The notes under the pieces: generated by a model
What the model saw: the letters and a program-made list of their open reading frames with translations, nothing else
Told to the model about the DNA's origin: nothing
The model's database searches: none
In this document: one piece after another, positions 8,828-16,979 of the stretch
Position numbering within the stretch: position 1 is the first letter of the stretch
How the letters are laid out: the number at the start of each line of letters is the position of its first letter
Assembly (NCBI RefSeq): GCF_001317355.1
Contig: NZ_LKET01000039.1
Span: 286,574 to 350,573 of the forward strand
Direction: 5' to 3'
Source: Oxobacter pfennigii
GTDB taxonomy: Bacteria > Bacillota > Clostridia > Clostridiales > Oxobacteraceae
DNA length: 64,000 bases
Program-made: the position numbers and the translations under genes

Positions 8828-9437
8828 GTTGGGATTCAGGTTATTGAAAGCCACCTGCTCATACCAAGTACCTGCGTATTGAGAAAGCGCTGGAGTGTAG
8901 AAATCTGTAAATGAAAGTGTTCTTAGTATAGTTAATTGGCTAGAATAATCATAGGCGTAGGCAGTTATGATATTAACTATCTTTAATAGAAGTTATATTA
9001 AAAAAGGTTTTTGCCAAATTTACACAGCCTCCAGGCACCACTAGGTCTAGATGACATCATTTTTGTCTACTCAAGGCATGTAGAGTGCGTTGCGTTGATA
9101 GAGCAGGTTTAAAGAATTTTTTATATTCCTTTAGACGGATGGATTGAGGGTATATTTTATAAAGAGAGTCGCAATTTTAAGCAAAAGAAAGTAAACACGC
9201 AAAAGGAAAAAAGTTTTGCGTGTTTGTTTTTTGTTATTCTCAGAAACTTACAGAACGGATTAAGAACTATAGTGAAGAAAAATAATTTATTTGCTCTGTT
9301 TTAAACTATCAAAATATGAATTTGACACTAACATTACTTATTCTTAATAAGCAATTAACATATATAACTGTATAGTTTATCCAAATATTAATTTATAATC
9401 GGCAGGATTATTATGCAAAAGGCATCATCGAAAGTAT
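8828..9437. other. Gene-free remnant stretch with one terminator
   Basis: No intact gene. A short frame around 9115-9180 (YIPLDGWIEGIFYKESR) has a protein-like composition, suggesting an eroded gene I cannot identify. The clear element is the terminator at 9193-9232. Confidence 0.4.
9193..9232 (+). terminator. Intrinsic terminator
   Basis: AAACACGCAAAA (9193-9204) pairs with TTTTGCGTGTTT (9214-9225) across a 9-base loop and is followed by GTTTTTT. It is a good 12-bp stem with a T-run, although no intact gene now lies directly in front of it. Confidence 0.8.
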
Positions 9438-10135
9438 ATGATTATATTGCAAAAGGTAAGAAATATACTTTCACTTTTCCTGGCTCTTGTACTAACGATG
9501 GGAGTATTGGTTTTCCCAACATCAGCTGCCGAAAAACAATCAGGGTATGTTGAAGGAATTCCTGGAAGAATTGATATGAATATTATAGGGCGTTATGATG
9601 TAGATACAGACAGCCCTGAGGGCGGACTTGAAATCGTAACTTATGTGAAAGAAATCAGACTGCATATGCTGTTGACGGCAAAAACTGCGTTCTTATAGCT
9701 GTTCCAATGAGTTCGATAAAGACGGGTGCATTTACAGATTTAAGTAAGGCAGGACTTCAAATGGACATTGCTGCATCTGTGGAATCGAAGGTAAATGGCT
9801 TTAAATACGGAGATTTAACATCTGTAGCAGTTTCAACTGACAATTCAAAACTGGCAGTTGCTATCCAGGCTGAAAACTATAATGAAAAGGGCGTAGTGGC
9901 AATTTATGCCATAGACAACAGTCAAGATACATTGGGGGAACCCGAATATGTTAAAGTCGGCATTCAGCCTGACATGGTGGTATTTGCTGATAATAACACA
10001 GTATTGACGGCAGATGAGGGAGAACCTCTCTCAAATGGAAGTTATGCCTATGTAGCTTTGCAGGAAAGCAATGCTTTAGCTGTTCTTGATATTAAGACAA
10101 GCACTTTCACAAATATATGCAGGACAAATACTTAA
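9438..10135 (+). pseudogene. Frameshifted, truncated secreted choice-of-anchor-I / alkaline-phosphatase-like protein
   Basis: The first frame (9438-9698) has a signal peptide (ILSLFLALVLTMGVLVFPTSAAE, in part) and begins IPGRIDMNIIGRYDVDTDSPEGGLEIVTY. A one-base shift near 9650 continues it as AYAVDGKNCVLIAVPMSSIKTGAF and then DLTSVAVSTDNSKLAVAIQ..., which are beta-propeller-type repeats with YVALQESNALAVLDI. The family normally runs several hundred residues further; here the frame ends at 10135 in unrelated sequence. The gene is therefore broken both by a frameshift and by loss of its 3' part. It was once a large exported, probably surface-attached protein. The 268 bases after it hold no gene. 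Confidence 0.72.
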
Positions 10136-10403
10136 GATTCCAGCTAAATAGTAATATAAATGACATAACTTCAGCCGTATGGGGTTATACAGTAAAGTGG
10201 TTATTGGAACTATAATAGTACATGCCGCTCTTTTTTATACCCTCAAGTCATATGGAGGAGGTGGTATTGTTGATAAAAAAATAATTTAATTTTAAATAAA
10301 CCAAGAAGTTCTATAAAAGGATAACGAGTTATGATTACCAGAGCATTTTAGATTAAGATTTTGTAAAAGATCAAGAAGCGATCAGCTCTCTCCTTTTATA
10401 CTG

Positions 10404-10991
10404 TTACAGATAATTAATTGATATTTTGCCTGTCTTTAAATCTCTCGCACTAAGTTTTGTCGCTGGATGGCCGATAGCGATACCAATCAGGGGTTCGAAG
10501 TCATCGGGGAGGCTCAGAACTGCCGTATTGTCAAGCTCAGGAATTTCGCGCATTGACTCAAGGGCATACCACATAAACACGCTGCCCAAACCAAGATTTG
10601 CAGCAGCCAGGTGCATTGAGTAAGTAATACACGCGGCATTTGAAAATTCAATGCCGGGCTGTAAATCCTGTTTTCTGTGGGATACAAAAATCACTGTCTG
10701 AGCGCCATAAAATGGGTCAAAAGCTTTTTGACTTAGATCAACATCGGGAGTATCGCCTACGATCTTTTTTATCTTGGCTTTATCCTCCCATCGCTTAACG
10801 GCGGCTTTTGAGAGCTTATTAAGTACATCTCTGCTCTGCACCACAGTCAAATGTATATCCTTGTACAGATTACTGCCTACCGGGGTGCTGTTGGCGGCGG
10901 CTAATATGTCGGATAAGTCGTTTTGAGATATTTGTTCCTCCGTAAACTTTCTTGTTGATTGCCTGTAACGTAGTAATTCAAAGTAATCCAT
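10404..10991 (-). CDS. Nitroreductase-family flavoprotein
   Basis: A 195-residue FMN-dependent nitroreductase fold. The N-terminal RYRQSTRKFTEEQIS (FMN phosphate contacts from the Arg/Ser residues), AANSTPVGSNLYK, and the later AANLGLGSVFMWYAL segment are standard. It should reduce nitro or quinone-like compounds with NAD(P)H; the physiological substrate is unknown. It is transcribed divergently from an Rrf2-type regulator and has a good promoter overlapped by a dyad (see 11040-11075). The ribosome-binding site is AAAGGAGG. Confidence 0.88.
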   Translation of the reverse strand: MDYFELLRYRQSTRKFTEEQISQNDLSDILAAANSTPVGSNLYKDIHLTVVQSRDVLNKLSKAAVKRWEDKAKIKKIVGDTPDVDLSQKAFDPFYGAQTVIFVSHRKQDLQPGIEFSNAACITYSMHLAAANLGLGSVFMWYALESMREIPELDNTAVLSLPDDFEPLIGIAIGHPATKLSARDLKTGKISINYL

Positions 10992-11039
10992 AAAATACCT
11001 CCTTTAATTTTACTGGTAAATCCTGTTTGTAATAACTTT

Positions 11040-11075
11040 CACTACAATATTAACATGAACAGTTTGTAGTGTCAA
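11040..11075 (-). promoter_or_regulatory. Nitroreductase promoter overlapped by a CACTACAA dyad
   Basis: On the minus strand TTGACA (11075-11070), 17 bases, then TAATAT (11052-11047) form a near-consensus promoter. CACTACAA (11040-11047) and its complement TTGTAGTG (11064-11071) bracket the -10 and most of the spacer, so a bound repressor would block transcription. The likely ligand-protein is the divergent Rrf2 regulator. Confidence 0.75.
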
Positions 11076-11084
11076 TGGCTACAA

Positions 11085-11113
11085 TTGATTGTTGTAAAAA
11101 TATTTGCTACAAT
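11085..11113 (+). promoter_or_regulatory. Promoter of the Rrf2-type regulator
   Basis: TTGATT (11085-11090), a 17-base spacer and TACAAT (11108-11113). Two more TACAA/TTGTA half-sites fall in this interval, matching those at 11040-11071, so autoregulation is plausible. Predicted leader is only about 15 bases. Confidence 0.65.
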
Positions 11114-11132
11114 ATTATCGAGGTGAAAACAG

Positions 11133-11567
11133 ATGAGAGTGAGCACACAGTTTCCGATTGCATTCCATGCGTTGATGATGATCGCATGTTTCAAAGATAC
11201 AAGAGTGACTAGTGAAATGGTGGCAGGAAGTGCAGGATGCAACGCTGTTACCATAAGGAATATTTTCAGTAAGCTAAAGAAAGCCGATCTGTTGTCTGTA
11301 AAGGCGGGAACTGGGGGAACGGCTCTTGGCAAGCCTGCAGAAGATATTACACTGTGGGATATCTATGCGGCGGTGGAATCGGATAGCGCAGATGAAATTT
11401 TTAAAATTCATTCTAAAACATCGGGAAGCTGCCCTATAGGGAGCAATGTCCGCGGATTGTTGTCGCCGCACCTTGATAGCGCCGTAGCTGCTATGAAAGC
11501 AGAACTTTCAAAAGTAACTTTGGGTCAACTGATAGATGAACTTAACCCCACACAACAGACCGTGTAA
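11133..11567 (+). CDS. Rrf2-family transcriptional regulator (YwnA/NsrR-like)
   Basis: A 144-residue winged-helix protein. Residues 1-65 form the Rrf2 HTH (FPIAFHALMMIA...VTSEMVAGSAGCNAVTIRNIFSKLKKADLL, in part), followed by the wing AGTGGTALGKPAEDITLWDIY. It has Cys at GSAGCN and GSCPIG but not the three-Cys cluster of IscR/NsrR, so a YwnA/HypR-like thiol or ligand sensor is more likely than an Fe-S sensor. It is divergent from the nitroreductase and probably represses it. This pairing is known for Bacillus HypR and its nitroreductase HypO. Confidence 0.86.
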   Translation: MRVSTQFPIAFHALMMIACFKDTRVTSEMVAGSAGCNAVTIRNIFSKLKKADLLSVKAGTGGTALGKPAEDITLWDIYAAVESDSADEIFKIHSKTSGSCPIGSNVRGLLSPHLDSAVAAMKAELSKVTLGQLIDELNPTQQTV

Positions 11568-11652
11568 GTATAAAAGTCCGCTTTTGCCAGTCGAAAACCT
11601 TATCCCAAAAGATCGGACACATAATAAAATCAAGGATAAAAATCAAAAAATG

Positions 11653-11694
11653 AGCAGGGGTATTTTCAAAACGAAGATATCCCCGCTTTTTTTA
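11653..11694 (+). terminator. Intrinsic terminator after the Rrf2 gene
   Basis: GGGGTAT (11657-11663) pairs with ATATCCCC (11677-11684) with one bulge, followed by GC and a seven-base T-run. Confidence 0.65.
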
Positions 11695-11739
11695 TGTCTA
11701 TTTCAAGGTTTCATATTAATCATGATAAAGAAAATCAAA

Positions 11740-11980
11740 ATGGCAAATGAAACAATTCGTATATTTTGGAACGGTATGAAAGCTGTAAAAAGAAAAAGGA
11801 AAGCCTGCGCCGGATTAAATGGGGCGGAGTGGCAGCGTATGCTAAGCTTTAGAGAGCAACATTGCTTCTGAAAGCTTTATTGCTTATAATTTACTTGAGT
11901 ATAAAGCAAAAGCAAATGTCGAATCGCTGATAAAAGAGCCTGCAAAAGCCGGCTGTCTAGTTGACGAAACTAGATTTTGA
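11740..11980 (+). pseudogene. Frameshifted small gene of unknown family
   Basis: The frame starting MANETIRIFWNGMKAVKRKR runs to MLSFRE, then the protein-like reading continues in another frame as SNIASESFIAYNLLEYKAKA...ESLIKEPAKAGCLVDETRF, ending at 11980. A single shift near 11855 would join them into an ~80-residue protein. I do not recognise it. There is no strong ribosome-binding site at the ATG. The upstream part of this frame (from 11536) overlaps the Rrf2 gene and is not coding. Confidence 0.35.
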
Positions 11981-12108
11981 AGTTGAAAAGGAGTTATAAG
12001 TATTATAATTTAACATAATATTAATTTAACTGCCGAAACCCAATGATACAATAAAATTAGTTATCGTATCCTTTTTACTTATTTATATAGGAAAGAGGGG
12101 GCTTAGCA

Positions 12109-12504
12109 ATGAAAAATTGGCTGAAGGCAATTAACGTGGCGGTTATTATCGCAGCTATTTTCGGAGGTATCTTTCTGAGAGACTTAAATAGTTACCGCCA
12201 GATGATTGAAGGTATAACGTTTTCAAAGGTTGATATTGGTGTAGTGCCTGATGGTACATACAACGGCGAATATGATGCGGGTATGATTTATGCAAGGGTG
12301 AGCGTTGTTGTCAAAGACGGGGAGATTACCACCATCAAGCTGCTGGAGCATAAAAACGGTCGCGGGGCAGCTGCCGAAAAGATTATCAACGAGATGGTGC
12401 GTATGCAAACCATCGATGTAGACGCGGTGAGCGGTGCGACAAATTCGAGTAAGGTTATTAAAAAGGCTGTGGATAACGCACTGCCTGGTTCAATTCAAAA
12501 ATAA
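12109..12504 (+). CDS. Membrane-anchored FMN-binding domain protein
   Basis: A 131-residue protein with one N-terminal membrane helix (about residues 5-24) and an extracytoplasmic FMN-binding domain. The DAVSGATNSSKVIKKAVDNAL motif contains SGAT, the site where an ApbE-type flavin transferase links FMN to Thr in RnfG/NqrC and related proteins. It is probably a single-domain exported electron carrier or acceptor. GAAAGAGGGGGC serves as ribosome-binding site. It sits between two nitroreductase genes. No ApbE gene is seen in the window. Confidence 0.86.
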   Translation: MKNWLKAINVAVIIAAIFGGIFLRDLNSYRQMIEGITFSKVDIGVVPDGTYNGEYDAGMIYARVSVVVKDGEITTIKLLEHKNGRGAAAEKIINEMVRMQTIDVDAVSGATNSSKVIKKAVDNALPGSIQK

Positions 12505-12531
12505 AGACGGCAGAAGGTAGTAAAACAACTA

Positions 12532-12560
12532 TTGACTCTACCACAATGGTATACTATAAG
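12532..12560 (+). promoter_or_regulatory. Promoter of the MerR-type regulator
   Basis: TTGACT (12532-12537), a 17-base spacer, TATAAG (12555-12560), 26-45 bases before the regulator start. Confidence 0.6.
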
Positions 12561-12586
12561 ATTTAAATATACTAATAACAGAAGTC

Positions 12587-13417
12587 TTGGGGGTGTCACA
12601 ACTGCTTAAAATAGGAGATTTTTCACAGTTATCCAGAATCAGCATACGAATGCTACGATATTATGATGAGTTGGGCATTCTAATTCCTGAACATATAAAT
12701 AAAGAATCAGGATACCGGTACTATAGCCCTCAGCAATTATCTCTTGCCTTTCGGATACAGGCATTAAAGGATATGCAGTTCAGTCTTGAGACCATACGTG
12801 ATATACTTAAGACCTATGATAATATTGATAACTTAAAACGGTATCTATTATTGCGGTATGATGAAATGAAAATTGAAGTCATTGAAAAACAGGGTAAGCT
12901 AAAACTGCTGGAGAGTGTGATAAATAGAATCGGAAAAGATTGTAATTATATGAAGTATAATGTAGTAATCAAAGAATTACCTTCACGTTATGTTGCCAGC
13001 CTAAGAGGTATTTTACCTGGCAATCAACAGGATGGCCTGTTATGGGATAAACTATCAAAGCAAATAGAAACGCAGAATGTAGAATATGCATTACCGTGTT
13101 ATCCTGTAACAATTTACTATGATGAAGGTTACAAGGAAAAGGATCTGGATGTGGAAATCCAGATAACTGTTAACGGTAAATATGTTGATATGGAAGATGT
13201 TCGTTTCATTACTACAGAACCTATGACTGTTGCTTCAGTAATTATAAATGGAAGTTATGAACAATTGCCTGAAGCAAATGAAGCTGTTGCAAAATATATA
13301 TCGGACAACGAATTTACCATATCTGGGCATATGTTTAACATTTATCATGTAAACCCCGGAATGGAGGCAAATCCAGAGAATTGGGTAACTGAAATATGTT
13401 ATCCGGTTACGAAATGA
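12587..13417 (+). CDS. MerR-family regulator with GyrI-like effector domain
   Basis: About 271-276 residues. The N-terminal MerR HTH reads KIGDFSQLSRISIRMLRYYDELGIL and GYRYYSPQQL, followed by a coiled-coil dimerisation helix (residues 75-115). From about residue 125 a GyrI-like/AraC effector-binding fold follows (VVIKELPSRYVASLRG, ending EICYPV). This layout is that of BmrR-type multidrug-sensing activators. The start is ambiguous: TTG 12587 is the longest, but homologues begin Met-Leu-Lys-Ile-Gly, which would correspond to a CTG at 12602 sitting six bases after GGGGGTG. A nitroreductase follows 15 bases downstream and is probably its target or operon partner. Confidence 0.85.
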   Translation: MGVSQLLKIGDFSQLSRISIRMLRYYDELGILIPEHINKESGYRYYSPQQLSLAFRIQALKDMQFSLETIRDILKTYDNIDNLKRYLLLRYDEMKIEVIEKQGKLKLLESVINRIGKDCNYMKYNVVIKELPSRYVASLRGILPGNQQDGLLWDKLSKQIETQNVEYALPCYPVTIYYDEGYKEKDLDVEIQITVNGKYVDMEDVRFITTEPMTVASVIINGSYEQLPEANEAVAKYISDNEFTISGHMFNIYHVNPGMEANPENWVTEICYPVTK

Positions 13418-13432
13418 TAGGAGGATGAGGTT

Positions 13433-14008
13433 ATGCAAACTGGATTTAACAATGAAACATTAAAAAACATTAAGCAACGCAGAAGTACCAGAAGTTTTAA
13501 AGATGAACAAATTAAGGATGAAGAATTACAGGCGGTACTGGAAGCAGGGCTATACGCACCTTACGCATGGGAGTACTCACGGCATTTTACTGTAATTCAA
13601 AATAAGGAACTGCTGGGCAGATTAAATATTGCAGCAAAAGAAGCCGCCAGACAAATGGCTCTTGAACATTTAAGGGAATTGGGGAGCAATGAGTGTTTCA
13701 ATTGTTTATACAATGCACCAACACTGATTATAGTTTCCGGCGATGAAAAGGCTCCGGTACCTATTGAAGCGGATTGTGCTGCAGCAACTCAAAACCTGCT
13801 GATTGCCGCAGAGTCAATCGGTCTGGGGTCATGCTGGATTTTCTTTGTTTTATTAGCATTTAACTCTCCGCAGGGAACCGAATTGCTAAAAGAACTGAAA
13901 ATACCAGACGATTACAAGCCATGCTATTCGGTTTTGCTTGGGTATAAAAATACCGCGACGGTCAATATGCCAGAAAAAAATCCTGATCTCATAACATATA
14001 TAAAATAA
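13433..14008 (+). CDS. Second nitroreductase-family protein
   Basis: A 191-residue FMN nitroreductase-fold protein with IKQRRSTRSFKDEQIKDEEL, the APYAWEYSRHF active-site loop and AAESIGLGSCWIFF. It is in the same operon as the MerR-GyrI regulator (15-base gap, GATAGGAGG ribosome-binding site). It has low visible identity to the nitroreductase at 10404, so this is not a recent duplication. Substrate is unknown; context suggests an inducible response to a xenobiotic or quinone. Confidence 0.86.
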   Translation: MQTGFNNETLKNIKQRRSTRSFKDEQIKDEELQAVLEAGLYAPYAWEYSRHFTVIQNKELLGRLNIAAKEAARQMALEHLRELGSNECFNCLYNAPTLIIVSGDEKAPVPIEADCAAATQNLLIAAESIGLGSCWIFFVLLAFNSPQGTELLKELKIPDDYKPCYSVLLGYKNTATVNMPEKNPDLITYIK

Positions 14009-14050
14009 TTTGTGGAGCTTGCATCAAAGAAAATTTTTCTGATATACTTG

Positions 14051-14077
14051 CTTTATTCTTTGCGCAAAGTAATAAAG
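14051..14077. repeat. Near-perfect 27-bp palindrome
   Basis: CTTTATT and AATAAAG enclose TTTGCGCAAA, giving a palindrome with a single-base offset. It lies in the 203-base gap between the nitroreductase and the DUF2785 gene. There is no T-run, so it looks more like a protein-binding site than a terminator. Confidence 0.45.
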
Positions 14078-14211
14078 TCCAGAATAATTGATGGGGACGT
14101 CGAGGCTATGTGGGATGCTTGTGCCTTTAGTGGATAATAATGATACCGCTTGATAATATGGTTTTGATGGTGAAGTTTTATTAGACGATATCAGTTAAAG
14201 CAGGTGGAATT

Positions 14212-15084
14212 TTGGATAGAAGAAAACGGCTCATATTAGAATTAAGAAAGATACAGGAAAATCAATATAAGGTAGCAGAAACAAAAAAGCAGTGGGAGTA
14301 CATAGTATGGATGCTTGAATATATTGGCGATACTGATCCAGAACTCCGTGATGACTTAATATATAATACATTATACGAATGGATAGATGTAAAGGAGTAT
14401 TTTAATGAAGATCAGCTTAGACATATTCTTTTCATTCTTCTCGATGAAAAACATTTATTCTATCAAATAGGCAGCGATGGAAATGATAGTGTTTTTACAA
14501 GAACATTTTCATCATTAGGTGTAGCTCTGATTTTAAATAGGCATAGGAAAAAAGCGTTTCTAAGTATTGATGAGTTTATTGAGATCAAGAACAAATTTAT
14601 AGGATATTATACTTCAGAAATGGATCTTAGAGGATATATTCAAGGATCAGGATGGGCTCATGGGACAGCTCATGGCGCCGATGTAATGGATGAGCTGGTA
14701 CAATGCAGTGAAAGTGACGGAGGAGTGATTCGAGAGATCTTAAAGGCTTTTAAAAAGGTCATGTATAATGGGAAGTATATTTTTTGCAATGAAGAGGACG
14801 AGCGCATAAGCCGTGTTGTTTTTAGAATTATTAAAGAAAACCTTTTATCCAAGCATGCTATTATAAAATGGCTTGAAGAATTAAGTGAATGTATTGAATG
14901 GCAAAGAGACCGACTGCAGTATGTCGCAAGGGTTAATGCCAAAAACTTCGTCAGATGCCTGTACTTTAAAATGATGCATTATGACAATACACTGGATATT
15001 ATTGATGAGATATTCAAGTCCGAAGAGAAATTAAACCGGTTCCTTCAACTAGACCAAGAGCTGATTGAAAAAATGCAGATTTAA
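14212..15084 (+). CDS. DUF2785 family protein
   Basis: A 290-residue, mostly helical soluble protein that matches the DUF2785 family. Recognisable parts are DLIYNTLYEWI, TFSSLGVALILNRHR, and especially DLRGYIQGSGWAHGTAHGADVMDEL near residue 145-170, the conserved family signature with a His-rich WAHGxAHGAD. The repeated His/Asp suggest a metal or nucleotide site, but function is unknown. The start is TTG with GCAGGTGG upstream. Monocistronic. Confidence 0.82.
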   Translation: MDRRKRLILELRKIQENQYKVAETKKQWEYIVWMLEYIGDTDPELRDDLIYNTLYEWIDVKEYFNEDQLRHILFILLDEKHLFYQIGSDGNDSVFTRTFSSLGVALILNRHRKKAFLSIDEFIEIKNKFIGYYTSEMDLRGYIQGSGWAHGTAHGADVMDELVQCSESDGGVIREILKAFKKVMYNGKYIFCNEEDERISRVVFRIIKENLLSKHAIIKWLEELSECIEWQRDRLQYVARVNAKNFVRCLYFKMMHYDNTLDIIDEIFKSEEKLNRFLQLDQELIEKMQI

Positions 15085-15230
15085 CACATTAAATACCCTG
15101 TTGCCAAAGTCAAGTTCAAATGGCATTTTTTTGCATCCTCAAGGCATATGCGGTGTATAATAATGATTACTAATAGTGATCCTATAAGCAAATGATGCAG
15201 GTCAACTGCTAAAAAAAGGAGGTTAGTACT

Positions 15231-16112
15231 GTGCAGAAAATAATCCCTCATTTATGGTATGATAAAGAAGCCGTCGAAGCAGTGCAATTGTACGTAAATC
15301 TTTTTGAGGATTCAAAAATAATTAGCATCGATAAAATTCCTGATACCCCATCAGGCGATGCACAAACCGTTGATTTTCAACTTGCCGGTATGAGATTTTC
15401 CGCAATAAGCGCCGGTCCCTACTTTACTTTAAATCCGTCAATTTCTTTAATGGTAGCTTGCAGCAGTCAAGAAGAAGTTGACAGATTGTATGATAATCTG
15501 TCAGTGGGTGGGGCAGAACTCATGCCCTTAGGTGAGTACCCCTTCAGTAAACGTTATGCCTGGATTCAGGACAAATATGGTCTCGGCTGGCAGCTCATGC
15601 TGGTTGAAAATATGTCACAGCACCAGAGAATAAGACCGGTTTTGCTGTTTGCAGGGGAAGTGTGCGGCAAAGCGGAAGAAGCTATTGATTACTATCTTTC
15701 AGTTTTTGAAGAATCCAGTAAAGGCTATGTGAACTATTATCAGGCTGGAGAGCCAAAGGACGGGAGAGCAAAAATAAATTACAGCGAGCTTAATATCCAG
15801 GGAAATCAGTTTGTTGCTATGGATCATGGCTTTGGTGGGGACTTTACGTTTAATGAAGCGTTCTCTTTGATGATTCTTTGTGCAAACCAGGCAGAAATCG
15901 ATTATTTCTGGGATAAACTTTCTTTTGTTCCCGAGGCTGAGCAGTGTGGATGGGTTAAGGATCAATTCGGTTTATCATGGCAGATTGTACCGTACAATAT
16001 GAATGAAATTATGGCAAGTGGAACTAAAGAAGAAGTAAAACGGATCACAGAGGCATTTCTAAAAATGAAAAAATTGGATATAGCTGCCCTTGAAAAGGCA
16101 CGGCTAGGTTAA
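15231..16112 (+). CDS. Tandem VOC/PhnB-type glyoxalase-fold protein
   Basis: A 293-residue protein made of two PhnB-like (3-demethylubiquinone methyltransferase-like) VOC domains: residues 1-130 (IIPHLWYDKEAVEAVQLYVNLF...YAWIQDKYGLGWQLMLV) and 133-270 (RPVLLFAGEVCGKAEEAIDYY...CGWVKDQFGLSWQIVPYN). The repeat of KYGLGWQ / QFGLSWQ shows the duplication. VOC folds bind metal ions or drugs; no function is established for this branch. The start is GTG with an AAAGGAGG site 9 bases upstream. Confidence 0.86.
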   Translation: MQKIIPHLWYDKEAVEAVQLYVNLFEDSKIISIDKIPDTPSGDAQTVDFQLAGMRFSAISAGPYFTLNPSISLMVACSSQEEVDRLYDNLSVGGAELMPLGEYPFSKRYAWIQDKYGLGWQLMLVENMSQHQRIRPVLLFAGEVCGKAEEAIDYYLSVFEESSKGYVNYYQAGEPKDGRAKINYSELNIQGNQFVAMDHGFGGDFTFNEAFSLMILCANQAEIDYFWDKLSFVPEAEQCGWVKDQFGLSWQIVPYNMNEIMASGTKEEVKRITEAFLKMKKLDIAALEKARLG

Positions 16113-16233
16113 TATTTGTTTAAGGTGCAGAAGCGGTTAAATCCTATTTATAGTTTCAGGATGAAAAACTTAATAATTTAAAAATTTTTGTAGAGAATAA
16201 TGACTGATAAAACACTGAAGGGAATGTTGATAT

Positions 16234-16461
16234 ATGAACCAGGGACAAGAGCTGTTCTATAATTTTTTTATTGAAAGAGTAAAGGATGGCAAAAAGGAAG
16301 AAGCCAAATTACTATTAGAGAATAGTTTTGCAAAACAAGCTGCAGGAACATTCGATAAGGCATATTTACAAGAAATAATGCCTAAGTTTTTTGAAATAGT
16401 AAAACCTGAAGCAGTAGAAGAAGTGAAGCAAGCGATGGACCACTTTGCATCAAGGTTATAA
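16234..16461 (+). CDS. Small helical hypothetical protein, 75 aa
   Basis: A 75-residue charged helical protein (FFIERVKDGKKEEAKLLLENSF, in part; DKAYLQEIMPKFFEIVKPEAVEEV) with no membrane segment. It has a plausible ribosome-binding site (GAAGGGAATG) and a terminator right after. Similar short proteins exist in Firmicutes as far as I recall, but none has a known function. Confidence 0.6.
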   Translation: MNQGQELFYNFFIERVKDGKKEEAKLLLENSFAKQAAGTFDKAYLQEIMPKFFEIVKPEAVEEVKQAMDHFASRL

Positions 16462-16513
16462 GGCAGGCCCTGTATACATATCAGGCAAGCGATGCCCAAA
16501 AGAATATTTTCTA

Positions 16514-16547
16514 TTAAAAGACGTTGAGAAATCAGCGTCTTTTAATT
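16514..16547 (+). terminator. Intrinsic terminator
   Basis: TTAAAAGACG (16514-16523) pairs exactly with CGTCTTTTAA (16536-16545) across a 12-base loop. Confidence 0.75.
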
Positions 16548-16614
16548 CTGCAACCAGATTATTATTCACAAAATATACATCGATGGTTATATAACTGTAT
16601 GGTAATATATATTT

Positions 16615-16959
16615 ATGGATAAAAACAAATTATTTATTGTATTGGCAGAACCTAACCGCAGAAAAATTCTTGATCTTTTGCGTACACAAGAACGTTCCGT
16701 AGGAGAGCTGGTTGAAATACTACATTTAAGTCAACCAGGTATATCAAAGCATTTACGTATTTTACGTGAAGCCAACCTTGTTAATGTTAAAAAGGAGGGA
16801 CAATCTCACATTTATCAATTGGATGCTGAGCCTTTGCGTGAGATCCATAATTGGTTCGAACCATATCAGCATTTTTGGTCAGATAAACTGGATTCTTTAG
16901 AAAAGCACCTTGAAACAGAAGATAGACTTATTAACACGAAAAAACGTATGAATAAATAA
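16615..16959 (+). CDS. ArsR-family (SdpR-like) HTH repressor
   Basis: A 114-residue winged-helix protein: LFIVLAEPNRRKILDLLRTQ, SVGELVEILHLSQPGISKHLRILREANLV (in part) and KEGQSHIYQLDAEPLREIHNW. It lacks the metal-binding Cys motif of ArsR/SmtB. It is followed 20 bases later by an SRPBCC gene, the widespread ArsR-SRPBCC pair in which the HTH protein represses the operon. The ribosome-binding site is weak; translation may start close to the 5' end of the transcript. Confidence 0.87.
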   Translation: MDKNKLFIVLAEPNRRKILDLLRTQERSVGELVEILHLSQPGISKHLRILREANLVNVKKEGQSHIYQLDAEPLREIHNWFEPYQHFWSDKLDSLEKHLETEDRLINTKKRMNK

Positions 16960-16979
16960 AAAGATAATGGAGGAATAAA

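Noticed and set aside
11536..11739. Coding frame overlapping the end of the Rrf2 gene
   Set aside because: The peptide is low in protein character, overlaps a convincing gene, runs through its terminator and has no ribosome-binding site.
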